A program made the translations under genes and the position numbers. The notes beneath the pieces are model-generated. The model was not told the origin of the DNA, did not search any database, and saw only the letters and a program-made list of their open reading frames with translations. This document shows, piece after piece, positions 52,432 through 60,958 of a stretch of DNA of 64,000 nucleotides. The stretch lies in assembly GCA_002410065.1 (NCBI GenBank), contig DHQB01000026.1:124001-188000 (forward strand). The letters run 5' to 3'. The stretch's first letter is position 1. Each line of letters begins with the position of its first letter. Source of the DNA: Bacteroidales bacterium UBA5349 (lineage in GTDB: Bacteria > Bacteroidota > Bacteroidia > Bacteroidales > Tenuifilaceae).

Positions 52432-54759
52432 TTAAATTGATATTGAACCTCCAATTGATTTCTCTAACCTGCGAGCGTGCTCTAAAAACTCATTTACAGT
52501 CATTTCCTTAAATGAGAGTAAGCCATGAGTTGTTCGTAACCGAGGACTCTCATTCTGGTAGAAGAACGGCTTGCCCAGTACTAGTTGGATTGTCTGCAGT
52601 TGCTCAACCCATATTTGCTTAGAAAGGTCACTAAACTTGCCATCGAGCATATAGCTGGGGAACGATGCATCAACCTGACTTCGGTAACAATTTGTAAAGG
52701 TGCTGTCCATGATGCTCATGGCATTAAGCGATACAGGAACGATGTGAGTTGCTTCGGATGGATGAAATTTGTACCAAACGTTTCGATAGCCCCAAACCTT
52801 GAGATGGCTAAGATCGGTTTCTTTGCTCCATTCCCTAAGGGCTTCGGCAATAGCCTGAAGTACCTTATAGTGAGTATCTGGGCCGCTCCCCTCGGGGTCG
52901 AAGGCAAGACTAACCACAGTGGGTTGGATGGATCGGAGCTGCTGAAGAATTGGCTCCACATCGCGGTGGAGATTGGGCTTTTCGGTAAAAATATCACCCG
53001 TGTAAAATCCTAAACGTAAATGGTGAACGTTTTCTGATACTATTCCAAAGCAAGCCCAAACTAGTTCCTCTTCAAATTCCCGAACGGCTCCCTTAAGATT
53101 TTGAATTTTGGGTGGATCCTTCTCACCATCAAAACTATTTCGGGTAATGGATAGGATTTCTTGAAGCTGGTTTCGAAGTTGCTGCTTGTTTTTTACTCCC
53201 CAAAACTCTATGATGTTTCGAACCAACCTGTGGGAAAAGGCTCTTCGGCGTTCCTCGGGGTGACCTGATGCTACCTTTATAAGGTAGTGATAAACATCCT
53301 TGTCGCGCTTATACTTGTATCCAGAATCGAAAAAATCGGGGTACTCAACCATCTGAATAAGATCATGCTCTAAAAACGATAAGGTATCTTCAAGCATCGA
53401 CATCAAAAAATTGTTAGTCACAGCCGTAAACCCCGATGTCATAATGGCAAAATGAGAATGATTTGTTTCGTTACGTGATAGCCTATGGATGTGGGGTAGT
53501 AACCCGAGCATAATATCGTCGTGATGGGGACCAGTGTGATAAAATACTTGATTATTAAGGGACTGCATCCCCTTCTCAATTTTTGATTCCGCGGAGGCGA
53601 TAACTGTTTGTACCGTATCGTGGTTTAGGTCTGGAATGAGTTGGCAGTAGTCATCATTCTGCAAGTCTTCAAGCGTTAACCTGTCGGCATACTTATTTAT
53701 TTTTTGGCATAGATCAATAACTGCTCTGTCGGTTTTTCCCTGATTCCAGGAAGTCCCACTGTAAAAGTAATCCACAAAATCTTTTAGCATACTAGCGGCA
53801 CCTTGGGTTATGTAAAAACGTGCATTCGGTAATTTTGATAGCACCGATGCAGGATAAAGATTCGATGGCTCTTTTTCCAATGCATCGCTAACCATGGGGG
53901 CCTTGGCCTCGCCTGCTGCAAATATAATGGCTGTTACATTTGGGTTGTAGGTAATGGTTTCTAAACCAATAGTAATAATTAGCTTGTTGCGTGAAACTTC
54001 AATGCCCCCTAAATCGCCGGCAGCAACAGCTTGAGTTTCAAAATTTGTGGCGGTTAGGCGGGTTGATGAGTGGGGGTCGGAGCCCCGGGTGTTAAAGGCA
54101 ATGTGCCCATCAGGACCAATACCCCCAAGGAAAAAGCCAATGCCACCAAGCGTCCTAATTTTTTTCTCGTAATCGGCACACCAATTGTCAACCAAAAAGA
54201 TTGACTGCTGCTGAAGTACTTCAAGTTTTGATTTAGGCGCTCGTGAGCGTAGGCTAAGATCAACTATTCCATTGGGAAAAACTTCCTTAAAATGCTTTCC
54301 TTCGGCCAATAAAATCTCGTCGCTATTAATTAGCATAGCCTTCGACTCATCAAGTCCAAAGCCCTCAATGTAAAATTTCTTTACGTAATGGTAAAAACTG
54401 TTCTGCTGTGCAGAGTTTATAGGATAAAAATCATCAATTTGAACAAAATGAAGGCCCTTAAGCTTGGGCTTTTGGTTAATGTTTAGACCATGCTGTTGAC
54501 GGAAGTTTTTTGCCTTTGTATCCTCCCAATTGTCAAGCAGGTATCGGGTCCATTTAATAAAGTGTTCGGGCGTTTTTCCGGTTGGCAGGCTTATTACTCC
54601 ATTGGGATTATCGGAAACCCACTCGAGGAATCGAAGGGCTGAGAGCAAGCCGAGTTTAGGAAAGTTTTCAACAGCAATGTAGGGTATATTTACCCTATTT
54701 TTTCTGGGGATATTACAAGTAAAAGCCTTTTCAACTGAAGTAAATTTTGGCGTTATCAT
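52432..54759 (-). CDS. nagB: glucosamine-6-phosphate deaminase fused to PIG-L-like domain
   Basis: A 775-residue two-domain protein. Residues about 1-310 are a NagB-type deaminase (GVISLPTGKTPEHFIKW near 55-71, LGGIGPDGHIAFNTRG near 225-241), turning glucosamine-6-phosphate into fructose-6-phosphate and ammonia. Residues about 395-775 form a PIG-L/LmbE-type deacetylase domain, recognised by VFYHTGPHHDDIMLGLLPH (the HPDDxxxG metal motif) and by MTSGFTA. In the standard motif the second residue is Pro; here it is His. Fusions of this kind occur in Bacteroidota. If both parts are active, the protein could deacetylate and deaminate amino sugars. Followed 13 bp later by the symporter. A dyad lies 30-70 bp upstream. 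Confidence 0.92.
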   Translation of the reverse strand: MITPKFTSVEKAFTCNIPRKNRVNIPYIAVENFPKLGLLSALRFLEWVSDNPNGVISLPTGKTPEHFIKWTRYLLDNWEDTKAKNFRQQHGLNINQKPKLKGLHFVQIDDFYPINSAQQNSFYHYVKKFYIEGFGLDESKAMLINSDEILLAEGKHFKEVFPNGIVDLSLRSRAPKSKLEVLQQQSIFLVDNWCADYEKKIRTLGGIGFFLGGIGPDGHIAFNTRGSDPHSSTRLTATNFETQAVAAGDLGGIEVSRNKLIITIGLETITYNPNVTAIIFAAGEAKAPMVSDALEKEPSNLYPASVLSKLPNARFYITQGAASMLKDFVDYFYSGTSWNQGKTDRAVIDLCQKINKYADRLTLEDLQNDDYCQLIPDLNHDTVQTVIASAESKIEKGMQSLNNQVFYHTGPHHDDIMLGLLPHIHRLSRNETNHSHFAIMTSGFTAVTNNFLMSMLEDTLSFLEHDLIQMVEYPDFFDSGYKYKRDKDVYHYLIKVASGHPEERRRAFSHRLVRNIIEFWGVKNKQQLRNQLQEILSITRNSFDGEKDPPKIQNLKGAVREFEEELVWACFGIVSENVHHLRLGFYTGDIFTEKPNLHRDVEPILQQLRSIQPTVVSLAFDPEGSGPDTHYKVLQAIAEALREWSKETDLSHLKVWGYRNVWYKFHPSEATHIVPVSLNAMSIMDSTFTNCYRSQVDASFPSYMLDGKFSDLSKQIWVEQLQTIQLVLGKPFFYQNESPRLRTTHGLLSFKEMTVNEFLEHARRLEKSIGGSISI

Positions 54760-54788
54760 ATTGTTGAATGTGTTCGTATTCTCTATGG

Positions 54789-54829
54789 TTAACTGGTACT
54801 TTCAGCGTTCATCTTTCAGTACCTGTTAA
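54789..54829. promoter_or_regulatory. dyad symmetry upstream of nagB
   Basis: TTAACTGGTACT at 54789-54800 and AGTACCTGTTAA at 54818-54829 form 12-base arms with one mismatch, around 17 nt containing CTTTCAG. The centre is 50 bp upstream of the nagB start. No T tract follows on either strand, so an operator for a repressor such as a GntR- or ROK-type protein is more likely than a terminator. Confidence 0.5.
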
Positions 54830-55091
54830 ATCAATTCATCTTGCAATTTAGTAATGAGTTTTATGATGAGTAAATTTTAGATTAAAAAAAGATAAATATA
54901 GCGTAAAAAAGGTGTAACCGCCTACGAAAAGTATATAAGAGTTATGGCGTATCGCTAAAACTACATCAGCATTAAAAGCATGATTGTCTCTAATACTATT
55001 GAAAAAATATGAATAGAGAAAACCATAGGTAAAAAAATAAAAGTCGGACGGGCCAATAGATTTATTCTTCATATTACGAAGATTAAAATGC
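54830..55091. other. intergenic region between queG and nagB
   Basis: A/T-rich, with no credible gene. The frame that runs from 54848 to 55207 extends into queG on the same strand in another frame and has no family resemblance. No strong hairpin and no exact TAnnTTTG box were found. Confidence 0.45.
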
Positions 55092-56012
55092 TTAGACCCC
55101 AATGCTCTGGCAAGTCTCAATGAATTTGGCGTAGTTCGCTCTTGATACGGGCGTATCAGTAAACACTTTAACGAATTTATCCTCGGAAATGGAGGGTAAT
55201 TCCTCATCGCTAATTTCTAGCACAATCTTTTTAGGTAAAATTGTGCGTAGAGTTTGAACCTTAATTTTGCTATTCCACGGGCAAACCTCTTGGCATATAT
55301 CACATCCAAAGCACCAGCCGTTAAGGCTTTCCTGCTCTTCGGGTGTGAGTTGGCTTTTCTTTTCGATAGTTAAGTACGATATGCATTTGCGAGCATCAAT
55401 AACACCCGCCGAAACAATTGCCCCTGTCGGGCAAGCATCGATGCAACGTGTGCACGAACCGCAACGATTAGGTATTTGGTTTACCGAAGTCTCAATATCA
55501 ACATCAACAATTAGCTCTCCCAGAAACGTATAACTGCCTATTTTGGGATTAATTAGCATGCTATTCTTGCCAATCCATCCTAAACCTGACTTTTGTGCCC
55601 ATGCTCGTTCGAGCACAGGTGCCGAATCAACAAAGGCACGACCATTTATGGTGCCAAACTCTTTCCGAAGAGAATCGAGCAGTTGCCAAAGCATGTTTTT
55701 TATAACCGTATGGTAATCGACGCTAAGAGCATAGCGCGAAATTTTAGGTGGTTTTGTTGATATTGGCAAATTACCAGGGAAGTAATTTAATAATACGCTA
55801 ACAACCGATTTTGCATTGGGTACTAGCAGGGTGGGGTCAAGTCGTTTATCTCCATTACGCTCCATGTAGCCCATTTCTCCATGCATCCCATCATTAATCC
55901 AGCCATTAAAAGGTTTTATCCTATCGGTTAACTCACCAGCAGGGGTTACTCCGCAGACATCAAAGCCTACATTTTTGGCAAATGCCTCAACAATATTTAG
56001 GGGTATTATCAA
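55092..56012 (-). CDS. queG: epoxyqueuosine reductase
   Basis: A 306-residue cobalamin-dependent QueG, last step of queuosine synthesis in tRNA. Two [4Fe-4S] clusters are present: CGSCTRCIDACPTGAI near 182-197 and CFGCDICQEVCPWN near 232-245. The upstream LERAWAQKSGLGWIGKNSML region matches the family catalytic domain. Slightly shorter than some homologues because the C-terminal HEAT repeats are missing. It lies 44 bp after the SiaC-like gene on the same strand, possibly co-transcribed. Confidence 0.96.
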   Translation of the reverse strand: MIIPLNIVEAFAKNVGFDVCGVTPAGELTDRIKPFNGWINDGMHGEMGYMERNGDKRLDPTLLVPNAKSVVSVLLNYFPGNLPISTKPPKISRYALSVDYHTVIKNMLWQLLDSLRKEFGTINGRAFVDSAPVLERAWAQKSGLGWIGKNSMLINPKIGSYTFLGELIVDVDIETSVNQIPNRCGSCTRCIDACPTGAIVSAGVIDARKCISYLTIEKKSQLTPEEQESLNGWCFGCDICQEVCPWNSKIKVQTLRTILPKKIVLEISDEELPSISEDKFVKVFTDTPVSRANYAKFIETCQSIGV

Positions 56013-56056
56013 CTTTTGAAAAATGATTATAAAGGGAAATAAATTGCTTAAAACTA

Positions 56057-56809
56057 CTACTCAACTGACTGCTTAAAGTAGTAATGTAGGGTTAGGTTTT
56101 TAAGATACTCCTCCCCTAGCGTTTCAATATCCTCGTTGCAATAGTTCCATTCAATACGTGCTTTAATGTTTTGCTTATGAATTGCCTCCATAAAGTAAAG
56201 TATTGCCTTTATAAATGGAAGGTTTGACGGAGAAACTGAGAGCAAATGGATATCGAGGTGAATATGCTTTATGGTTGGGCAAATGGGCACATCGCTTAGC
56301 ATTTTCAGGATTGGGCGATAGAACTCTAGCGGATTTGGGTGATTGCAATGTCCTTTGATGATAAAATCTCCAGCACAATCAATGTAAATTAATGGGGATA
56401 TTTCCGTTTGGGTAATGCTTAAACCTTTACTAAAATCCTCGGTTATTAGGTTAAAAGGGAATTTGGCAATTGATTTAAAATCTTCACCATCCTCCATTAA
56501 ATCTTCATCCTCACTGGAAAAGTACCAGTTAGCCTTAAACCTACTTTCTTTATCTGCAGACTCATTAAGTATCCTTATAATGCCCAATACCATTAGAGAA
56601 GTTGGTGAATCGTAAAAGCAAAGGTCAAAATTAACCTCTAACTTCTTTCCACTCTTGCTGATATATTTTGATGCCCATCCCTCTGTTGGTTTCATTATAT
56701 CCAAAATAGAGTCTGGGGTTGATTTACCAAGAATAATAAGTTCACCTCTATTGGCGTTGCCGTAAATAAATGGAGAGTTATAGGTTGGCAAAAGGAGTAG
56801 GTTGCTCAT
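56057..56809 (-). CDS. tandem SiaC-like (DUF1987) protein
   Basis: A 250-residue cytoplasmic protein that appears to hold two copies of the SiaC/DUF1987 fold. Repeat 1 (about 12-115) has IYGNANRGELIILGKSTPDSILDIMKP-like opening and the strand-helix LCFYDSPTSLMVLGIIRIL. Repeat 2 (about 138-247) has LIYIDCAGDFIIKGHCNHPNPLEFYRPIL and LDIHLLSVSPSNLPFIKAILYF. In the single-domain family (Pseudomonas SiaC) the Thr/Ser at the start of the second helix is phosphorylated. Here repeat 1 keeps Ser/Thr there and repeat 2 has Ser. The double form may be regulatory. Weak sequence resemblance, so moderate confidence. Confidence 0.6.
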   Translation of the reverse strand: MSNLLLLPTYNSPFIYGNANRGELIILGKSTPDSILDIMKPTEGWASKYISKSGKKLEVNFDLCFYDSPTSLMVLGIIRILNESADKESRFKANWYFSSEDEDLMEDGEDFKSIAKFPFNLITEDFSKGLSITQTEISPLIYIDCAGDFIIKGHCNHPNPLEFYRPILKMLSDVPICPTIKHIHLDIHLLSVSPSNLPFIKAILYFMEAIHKQNIKARIEWNYCNEDIETLGEEYLKNLTLHYYFKQSVE

Positions 56810-56849
56810 TGTTAAACACTAGTTTACAAAGCCCAATTACTGTATGCAG

Positions 56850-56857
56850 CAAAGTTA
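56850..56857 (-). promoter_or_regulatory. candidate -7 box for the SiaC-like gene
   Basis: TAACTTTG on the minus strand, an exact TAnnTTTG. The leader would be about 34 nt. No matching -33 at 18-21 bases. Confidence 0.4.
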
Positions 56858-56871
56858 ATAAGGTTATTGAT

Positions 56872-56930
56872 AAAACCTAGATTTAGGTTTTACTGTGTGC
56901 TACAACTCATTACGGCTGTAGCACACAGTA
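56872..56930 (-). terminator. two adjacent hairpins after leuS
   Basis: TACTGTGTGCTACA/TGTAGCACACAGTA (56891-56930) is a perfect 14-bp stem with a 12-nt loop, met first on leaving leuS. AAAACCTA/TAGGTTTT (56872-56891) follows with a tetraloop and Ts. The second is the likely intrinsic terminator; the first has no T tract of its own and may protect the 3' end or form part of a composite terminator. Confidence 0.65.
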
Positions 56931-56934
56931 GTTA

Positions 56935-59900
56935 CTATAACACTATGTTTACAATTTTGTTTGGCACAACAATTATCTTTTTGGGTGTTTTCCCATCGAG
57001 GTAACGTGTGGTCTGCTCATTTTCAAGTACCATCTTTTCAACCTCTTCCTTCGGAAGATTCATGGGAACATCTAGCGTGTACTTTGTTTTACCATTGAAT
57101 GAAATTGGGCAGGTAAACGAACTCTCAACCAGGTGTTTCTCGTCGTATTTAGGCCATTGAGCATCGCACACGCTTTGACTATGACCAAGTATCTGCCAAA
57201 GTTCTTCAGCTATATGCGGTGCATAAGGAGCAATAAGCGAAGTAAGTAACTCTAGTATCTCGCGTTTGTTGCACTTTAAATCGGTAAGTTCGTTTACGCA
57301 AATCATGAATGCTGAAACCCCGGTATTAAAACTGAAGTTCTCAATATCCTGATTAACCTTCTTAATGGTTTTGTGGATTGATTTTAACTCCTCTTTAGTG
57401 GCGGGTTCATTGCTGATATCTACCTCGTTTTTGGAGTTGTGGTACAAGCGCCATAGGCGACGAAGAAACTTATGTACCCCATCAATACCATTGGTATCCC
57501 AAGGTTTCGACAACTCTAGTGGCCCAAGAAACATCTCGTAAATACGAAGTGTGTCGGCACCGTATTTCTCAATAATATCATCGGGATTAACCACGTTGTA
57601 CATGCTTTTACTCATCTTCTCAACTGCCCATCCGCAAACGTATTTGCCATCCTCAAGCACAAAATGCGCATTTGTGAGGTGGGGTTGCCATTTTCTGAAC
57701 TCTTCAATGTTCAGTATGTCGTTCTCTACAAGGCTAATGTCAACATGTATTTCATCGGAATAGTGCTCACGACCAGGAACGTTCTTGGAGACAAAGGCAG
57801 AGAAATTTTCAAGATAATCCTTCTCAACAAAGGCGGGAACATCCTTACCATCTATTACATCTTTTATACGGTTGATAACACCTTCTCTGGTATCAATAAA
57901 ATCTCGAATGGGGATAAGTAGTAGTTTATACCCTTTTTCTTCTGCCAGCGCTTCGTAGGGCTCTGCTACTTTCTCTAGCGATTGTTGTTTTTTAACCTCT
58001 ATAAGCAAATTGGCATCGGGACTGTAAAAGTCGAATTTCCGATTCCCTATGCGGTAGTTGGGGACAAACTCAACCCCCATTTTTTTATCTTTAAGAGACT
58101 CCCATAAAATGTACTCAGCCATTTTTTCGGGATTTATTCGGTACACAAAGTTGGAACGGCCCTGAATCATCCCTTGGTTAATCAACTTATTAAAGGGTTC
58201 GTTTTTGCAAACAACCCCAAGGTCGAAAAGGAATTTGTTCCAAAAACGCGAGTAAACTAAATGGCCCGTTGCATGCTCGGTTCCACCAATGTATAGGTCA
58301 ACATTTTCCCAGTACTCATTAGCCTCTTTTGATACCAATGCCTTATCGTTCTTTGGATCCATATACCGAAGGTAGTAGGCCGACGACCCAGCAAAACCGG
58401 GCATGGTACTAAGTTCGTATGGGTAACCTTCGGGCGTTTGCCAGTTTTTGGCACGACCAAGCGGTGGCTCACCCTTTTCGGTAGGCAGGTATGAGTCAAC
58501 TTCGGGTAAAACAAGAGGCAGTTTATTCTCGTCAAGGGTATAGGGCATTCCCTCTTTATAGTATATTGGAAAAGGCTCGCCCCAGTAACGTTGGCGACTG
58601 AAAGTAGCATCGCGCAAACGGAAATTTACCTTGCATCTACCAAGCCCTTGTTTTTCAATATTCTGATTTATGGTATTAATAGCCTCCTTAACCTCAAGCC
58701 CATTAAAAGTATCACTGTTTATCACAATGCCTTCCTTTGCATCGTATGATTCGACCCAGGTTGCAGGGTCGGTTGGTGTTTCGCCTGGTTGTATAACCGT
58801 TTGTATAATGGGCAATCCAAAGGTTTTAGCAAACGCAAAGTCGCGACTATCGTGAGCCGGAACAGCCATAATAGCACCAGTGCCATAACCACCCAGCACG
58901 TATTCGCTAATCCAAATTGGAATTTTCTTCTCGGTAAATGGGTTTATGGCATAACTCCCTGTAAACTGCCCCGAAACCTTTTTAACTTCGGTTTGCCTTT
59001 CACGCTCAGTTTTGCGCTTGGCCACTGTGATGTACTCCTCAACAGCCTGCTTATGCTCGGGAGTGGTTAACTCTTCAACCAACTCACTTTCGGGCGCAAG
59101 CACCATAAAGGTAGCACCATAAATTGTATCGGGACGGGTGGTAAACACCAAAATGCCCATATCGGTTCCGTCCACTTTAAAGGTAACCTCAGCACCCTCG
59201 GAGCGGCCAATCCAGTTCCGCTGTATCTCCTTAAGCGAGTCGGACCAATCGAGCGTTTCTAAATCGTTTAATAACCTCTCGGCATAGGCCGAAATGCGAA
59301 GGCACCACTGCCTCATCTTTCGCTGCTCAACCGGATGACCACCACGTACAGATAGTCCCTCCTTTACCTCATCGTTAGCCAAAACAGTTCCCAAAGCAGG
59401 ACACCAATTCACCATGGTATCAGCAAGATAGGCAAGGCGATAGGCAAGCAAAGTTTCCTGTTGCTGCTTTTCGCTCATTGTTTTCCACTCTTGGGCGGTA
59501 AAGGTTTCTGTTTCGCTGCATGCGGCGTTTACTTGGGTATTGCCATTCTTTGCAAATTCAGCTACTAGTGCTTCAATGGGCTCGGCTTTTTGTGTGGTAT
59601 TATTATACCAATGCTCAAACATTTTTATAAACACCCACTGAGTCCAGTGGTAGTAGTTGGGGTCGCTGGTGCGCACCTCACGGTCCCAATCGTAATTAAA
59701 GCCAATTTTATCGAGTTGTTCTCTATACCTTTTTATGTTGATATCAGTTGTTATTGCTGGATGCTGCCCGGTTTGTATGGCATACTGCTCGGCGGGTAGG
59801 CCAAAAGCATCGTAGCCCATGGGGTGAAGCACATTAAATCCCTGCTGACGCTTGTAGCGCGAATAGATATCGGAGGCAATATAGCCTAGCGGATGACCCA

Positions 59901-60045
59901 CATGTAGCCCTGCGCCCGATGGATAGGGAAACATATCGAGAACATAAAACTTTGGTCGCGATTTGTCAATATCAACCCTATAGGTCTTGTTTTCTTTCCA
60001 GTACTGTTGCCACTTCTGTTCTATTGCAGAGAAATTGTAATCCAT
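56935..60045 (-). CDS. leuS: leucyl-tRNA synthetase with inserted nuclease-like domain
   Basis: A 1036-residue class I leucyl-tRNA synthetase, longer than the family norm of roughly 850-950 residues. HIGH is HVGH at 48-51 and KMSKS lies near 809-813; editing-domain segments (VFTTRPDTIYGATF, VPAHDSRDFAFA) and WGEPFPIY are present. Between the catalytic halves, residues about 637-765 interrupt the normal sequence and hold a PD-(D/E)XK-like motif: Asp672, then Glu683-Val-Lys685 within NRKFDFYSPDANLLIEVKK. The catalytic core continues afterward (HVDISLVENDIL), so the enzyme should stay active. The insertion's role is unknown. Candidate promoter at 60080-60087. Confidence 0.95.
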   Translation of the reverse strand: MDYNFSAIEQKWQQYWKENKTYRVDIDKSRPKFYVLDMFPYPSGAGLHVGHPLGYIASDIYSRYKRQQGFNVLHPMGYDAFGLPAEQYAIQTGQHPAITTDINIKRYREQLDKIGFNYDWDREVRTSDPNYYHWTQWVFIKMFEHWYNNTTQKAEPIEALVAEFAKNGNTQVNAACSETETFTAQEWKTMSEKQQQETLLAYRLAYLADTMVNWCPALGTVLANDEVKEGLSVRGGHPVEQRKMRQWCLRISAYAERLLNDLETLDWSDSLKEIQRNWIGRSEGAEVTFKVDGTDMGILVFTTRPDTIYGATFMVLAPESELVEELTTPEHKQAVEEYITVAKRKTERERQTEVKKVSGQFTGSYAINPFTEKKIPIWISEYVLGGYGTGAIMAVPAHDSRDFAFAKTFGLPIIQTVIQPGETPTDPATWVESYDAKEGIVINSDTFNGLEVKEAINTINQNIEKQGLGRCKVNFRLRDATFSRQRYWGEPFPIYYKEGMPYTLDENKLPLVLPEVDSYLPTEKGEPPLGRAKNWQTPEGYPYELSTMPGFAGSSAYYLRYMDPKNDKALVSKEANEYWENVDLYIGGTEHATGHLVYSRFWNKFLFDLGVVCKNEPFNKLINQGMIQGRSNFVYRINPEKMAEYILWESLKDKKMGVEFVPNYRIGNRKFDFYSPDANLLIEVKKQQSLEKVAEPYEALAEEKGYKLLLIPIRDFIDTREGVINRIKDVIDGKDVPAFVEKDYLENFSAFVSKNVPGREHYSDEIHVDISLVENDILNIEEFRKWQPHLTNAHFVLEDGKYVCGWAVEKMSKSMYNVVNPDDIIEKYGADTLRIYEMFLGPLELSKPWDTNGIDGVHKFLRRLWRLYHNSKNEVDISNEPATKEELKSIHKTIKKVNQDIENFSFNTGVSAFMICVNELTDLKCNKREILELLTSLIAPYAPHIAEELWQILGHSQSVCDAQWPKYDEKHLVESSFTCPISFNGKTKYTLDVPMNLPKEEVEKMVLENEQTTRYLDGKTPKKIIVVPNKIVNIVL

Positions 60046-60079
60046 AAAGCGTTGGTGTTGTATATTTAAAATGAATTGG

Positions 60080-60087
60080 CAAAGATA
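60080..60087 (-). promoter_or_regulatory. candidate -7 box for leuS
   Basis: TATCTTTG on the minus strand, an exact TAnnTTTG. The leader to 60045 would be about 28 nt. No clear -33 at the usual spacing. The stretch 60088-60359 holds no gene and no strong hairpin; no T-box-like leader was seen. Confidence 0.45.
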
Positions 60088-60359
60088 GAAAAAAGATGGG
60101 ATTTGAGGGTGATCTAATTGTGCTGTTTCTCTGGTTAAGAAAATGGATTAACCCTGTTTGGGAGGGCAAAGATTATGGCTGCTTTTCTTTAGTATACTGG
60201 AGCTACGCTGCCAAAGCAAACTTCCAACAACAATATTAACGGGTACTAGGGAACTCGACAAAGTAATTCATCTCTTAGTGAAACGAAATTAATTGTCCTA
60301 TCTCTTAGTTTTAGCAAAATTCTTTTTGTTACCAATAAAAATTATTTAGATAATTTTTT

Positions 60360-60367
60360 TATGTTTG
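60360..60367 (+). promoter_or_regulatory. candidate -7 box for the coiled-coil protein gene
   Basis: TATGTTTG, an exact TAnnTTTG, 37 bp before the ATG at 60404. It overlaps the TTG at 60365, so that codon cannot be the start. The nearest TTTG upstream is 31 bases away. Confidence 0.4.
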
Positions 60368-60403
60368 TATGATCTATTTTTTTTCTCCACTTCATACTTC
60401 CTT

Positions 60404-60958
60404 ATGAAAAGGCTGATCTTTATAGTTTTTATGGCATCAATACTTAGCATTCAACTTGAAGCACAGGAAGTTGTTAAGGTTGATAAAATCACCCGCTACA
60501 CCCAAGACCTTGAAAAAGCTAGTGAAAGGATTGATGATGTGCAAACCCAAATGGAGGAAGCAAACCAAATGGTGGCTGAGGGAAAGGCTCTCGAAAGATC
60601 ATCGAAAAGTGAAAGTAAAGGATTTGCAAAACAGCAAAAAAATCTAACAAAACAGTTTGAGAAAAAGAAGAAACGCCTTTCTAAAACAATGGAATCGAAA
60701 GATAAAGAGACGAAAGTTGAGGCTAAAGCTGAACTAAAGGAACTTTCGATAGAATACAAAGCCGAACTTAAAGAGGCGAAAGGAGAGTATAAGAAAGCCC
60801 AAGGGAATTACAAGAAAGCTGTAAAGCTAATCAGCAAGGGCAAGACCAATGCAAAAAAAAATAAGGATAAACTTAAGGACCTAAAGGCTAAGTATAAAGT
60901 AGCAAAAAAAAGGCTAGATAATGCCATATCTAAGCAGCAAAAGAAAGACGCCAAATAG
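60404..60958 (+). CDS. secreted lysine-rich coiled-coil protein
   Basis: A 184-residue protein. A signal peptide covers about 1-20 (MKRLIFIVFMASILSIQLEAQ). The mature part is almost wholly predicted helix with heptad-like spacing, very rich in Lys and Glu and with no Cys or Trp. I recognise no family; the composition resembles histone-like or membrane-tether coiled coils, but that is not evidence of function. Start chosen at the ATG at 60404, which begins the signal peptide; the frame runs upstream to a TTG inside the promoter box. A weak hairpin follows (60964-60980). Confidence 0.65.
   Translation: MKRLIFIVFMASILSIQLEAQEVVKVDKITRYTQDLEKASERIDDVQTQMEEANQMVAEGKALERSSKSESKGFAKQQKNLTKQFEKKKKRLSKTMESKDKETKVEAKAELKELSIEYKAELKEAKGEYKKAQGNYKKAVKLISKGKTNAKKNKDKLKDLKAKYKVAKKRLDNAISKQQKKDAK

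Noticed and set aside
54848..55207. 119-codon minus frame overlapping the end of queG
   Set aside because: It shares more than 100 bp with queG in another frame and its sequence is low-complexity Phe/Tyr; a shadow frame.
60046..60359. T-box or other riboswitch in front of leuS
   Set aside because: No TGGNACCGCG-type box or antiterminator-like pair was seen, and T-boxes are not expected in this phylum.
60365..60403. TTG start for the coiled-coil protein at 60365
   Set aside because: It falls inside the TATGTTTG box; the ATG at 60404 begins a normal signal peptide.
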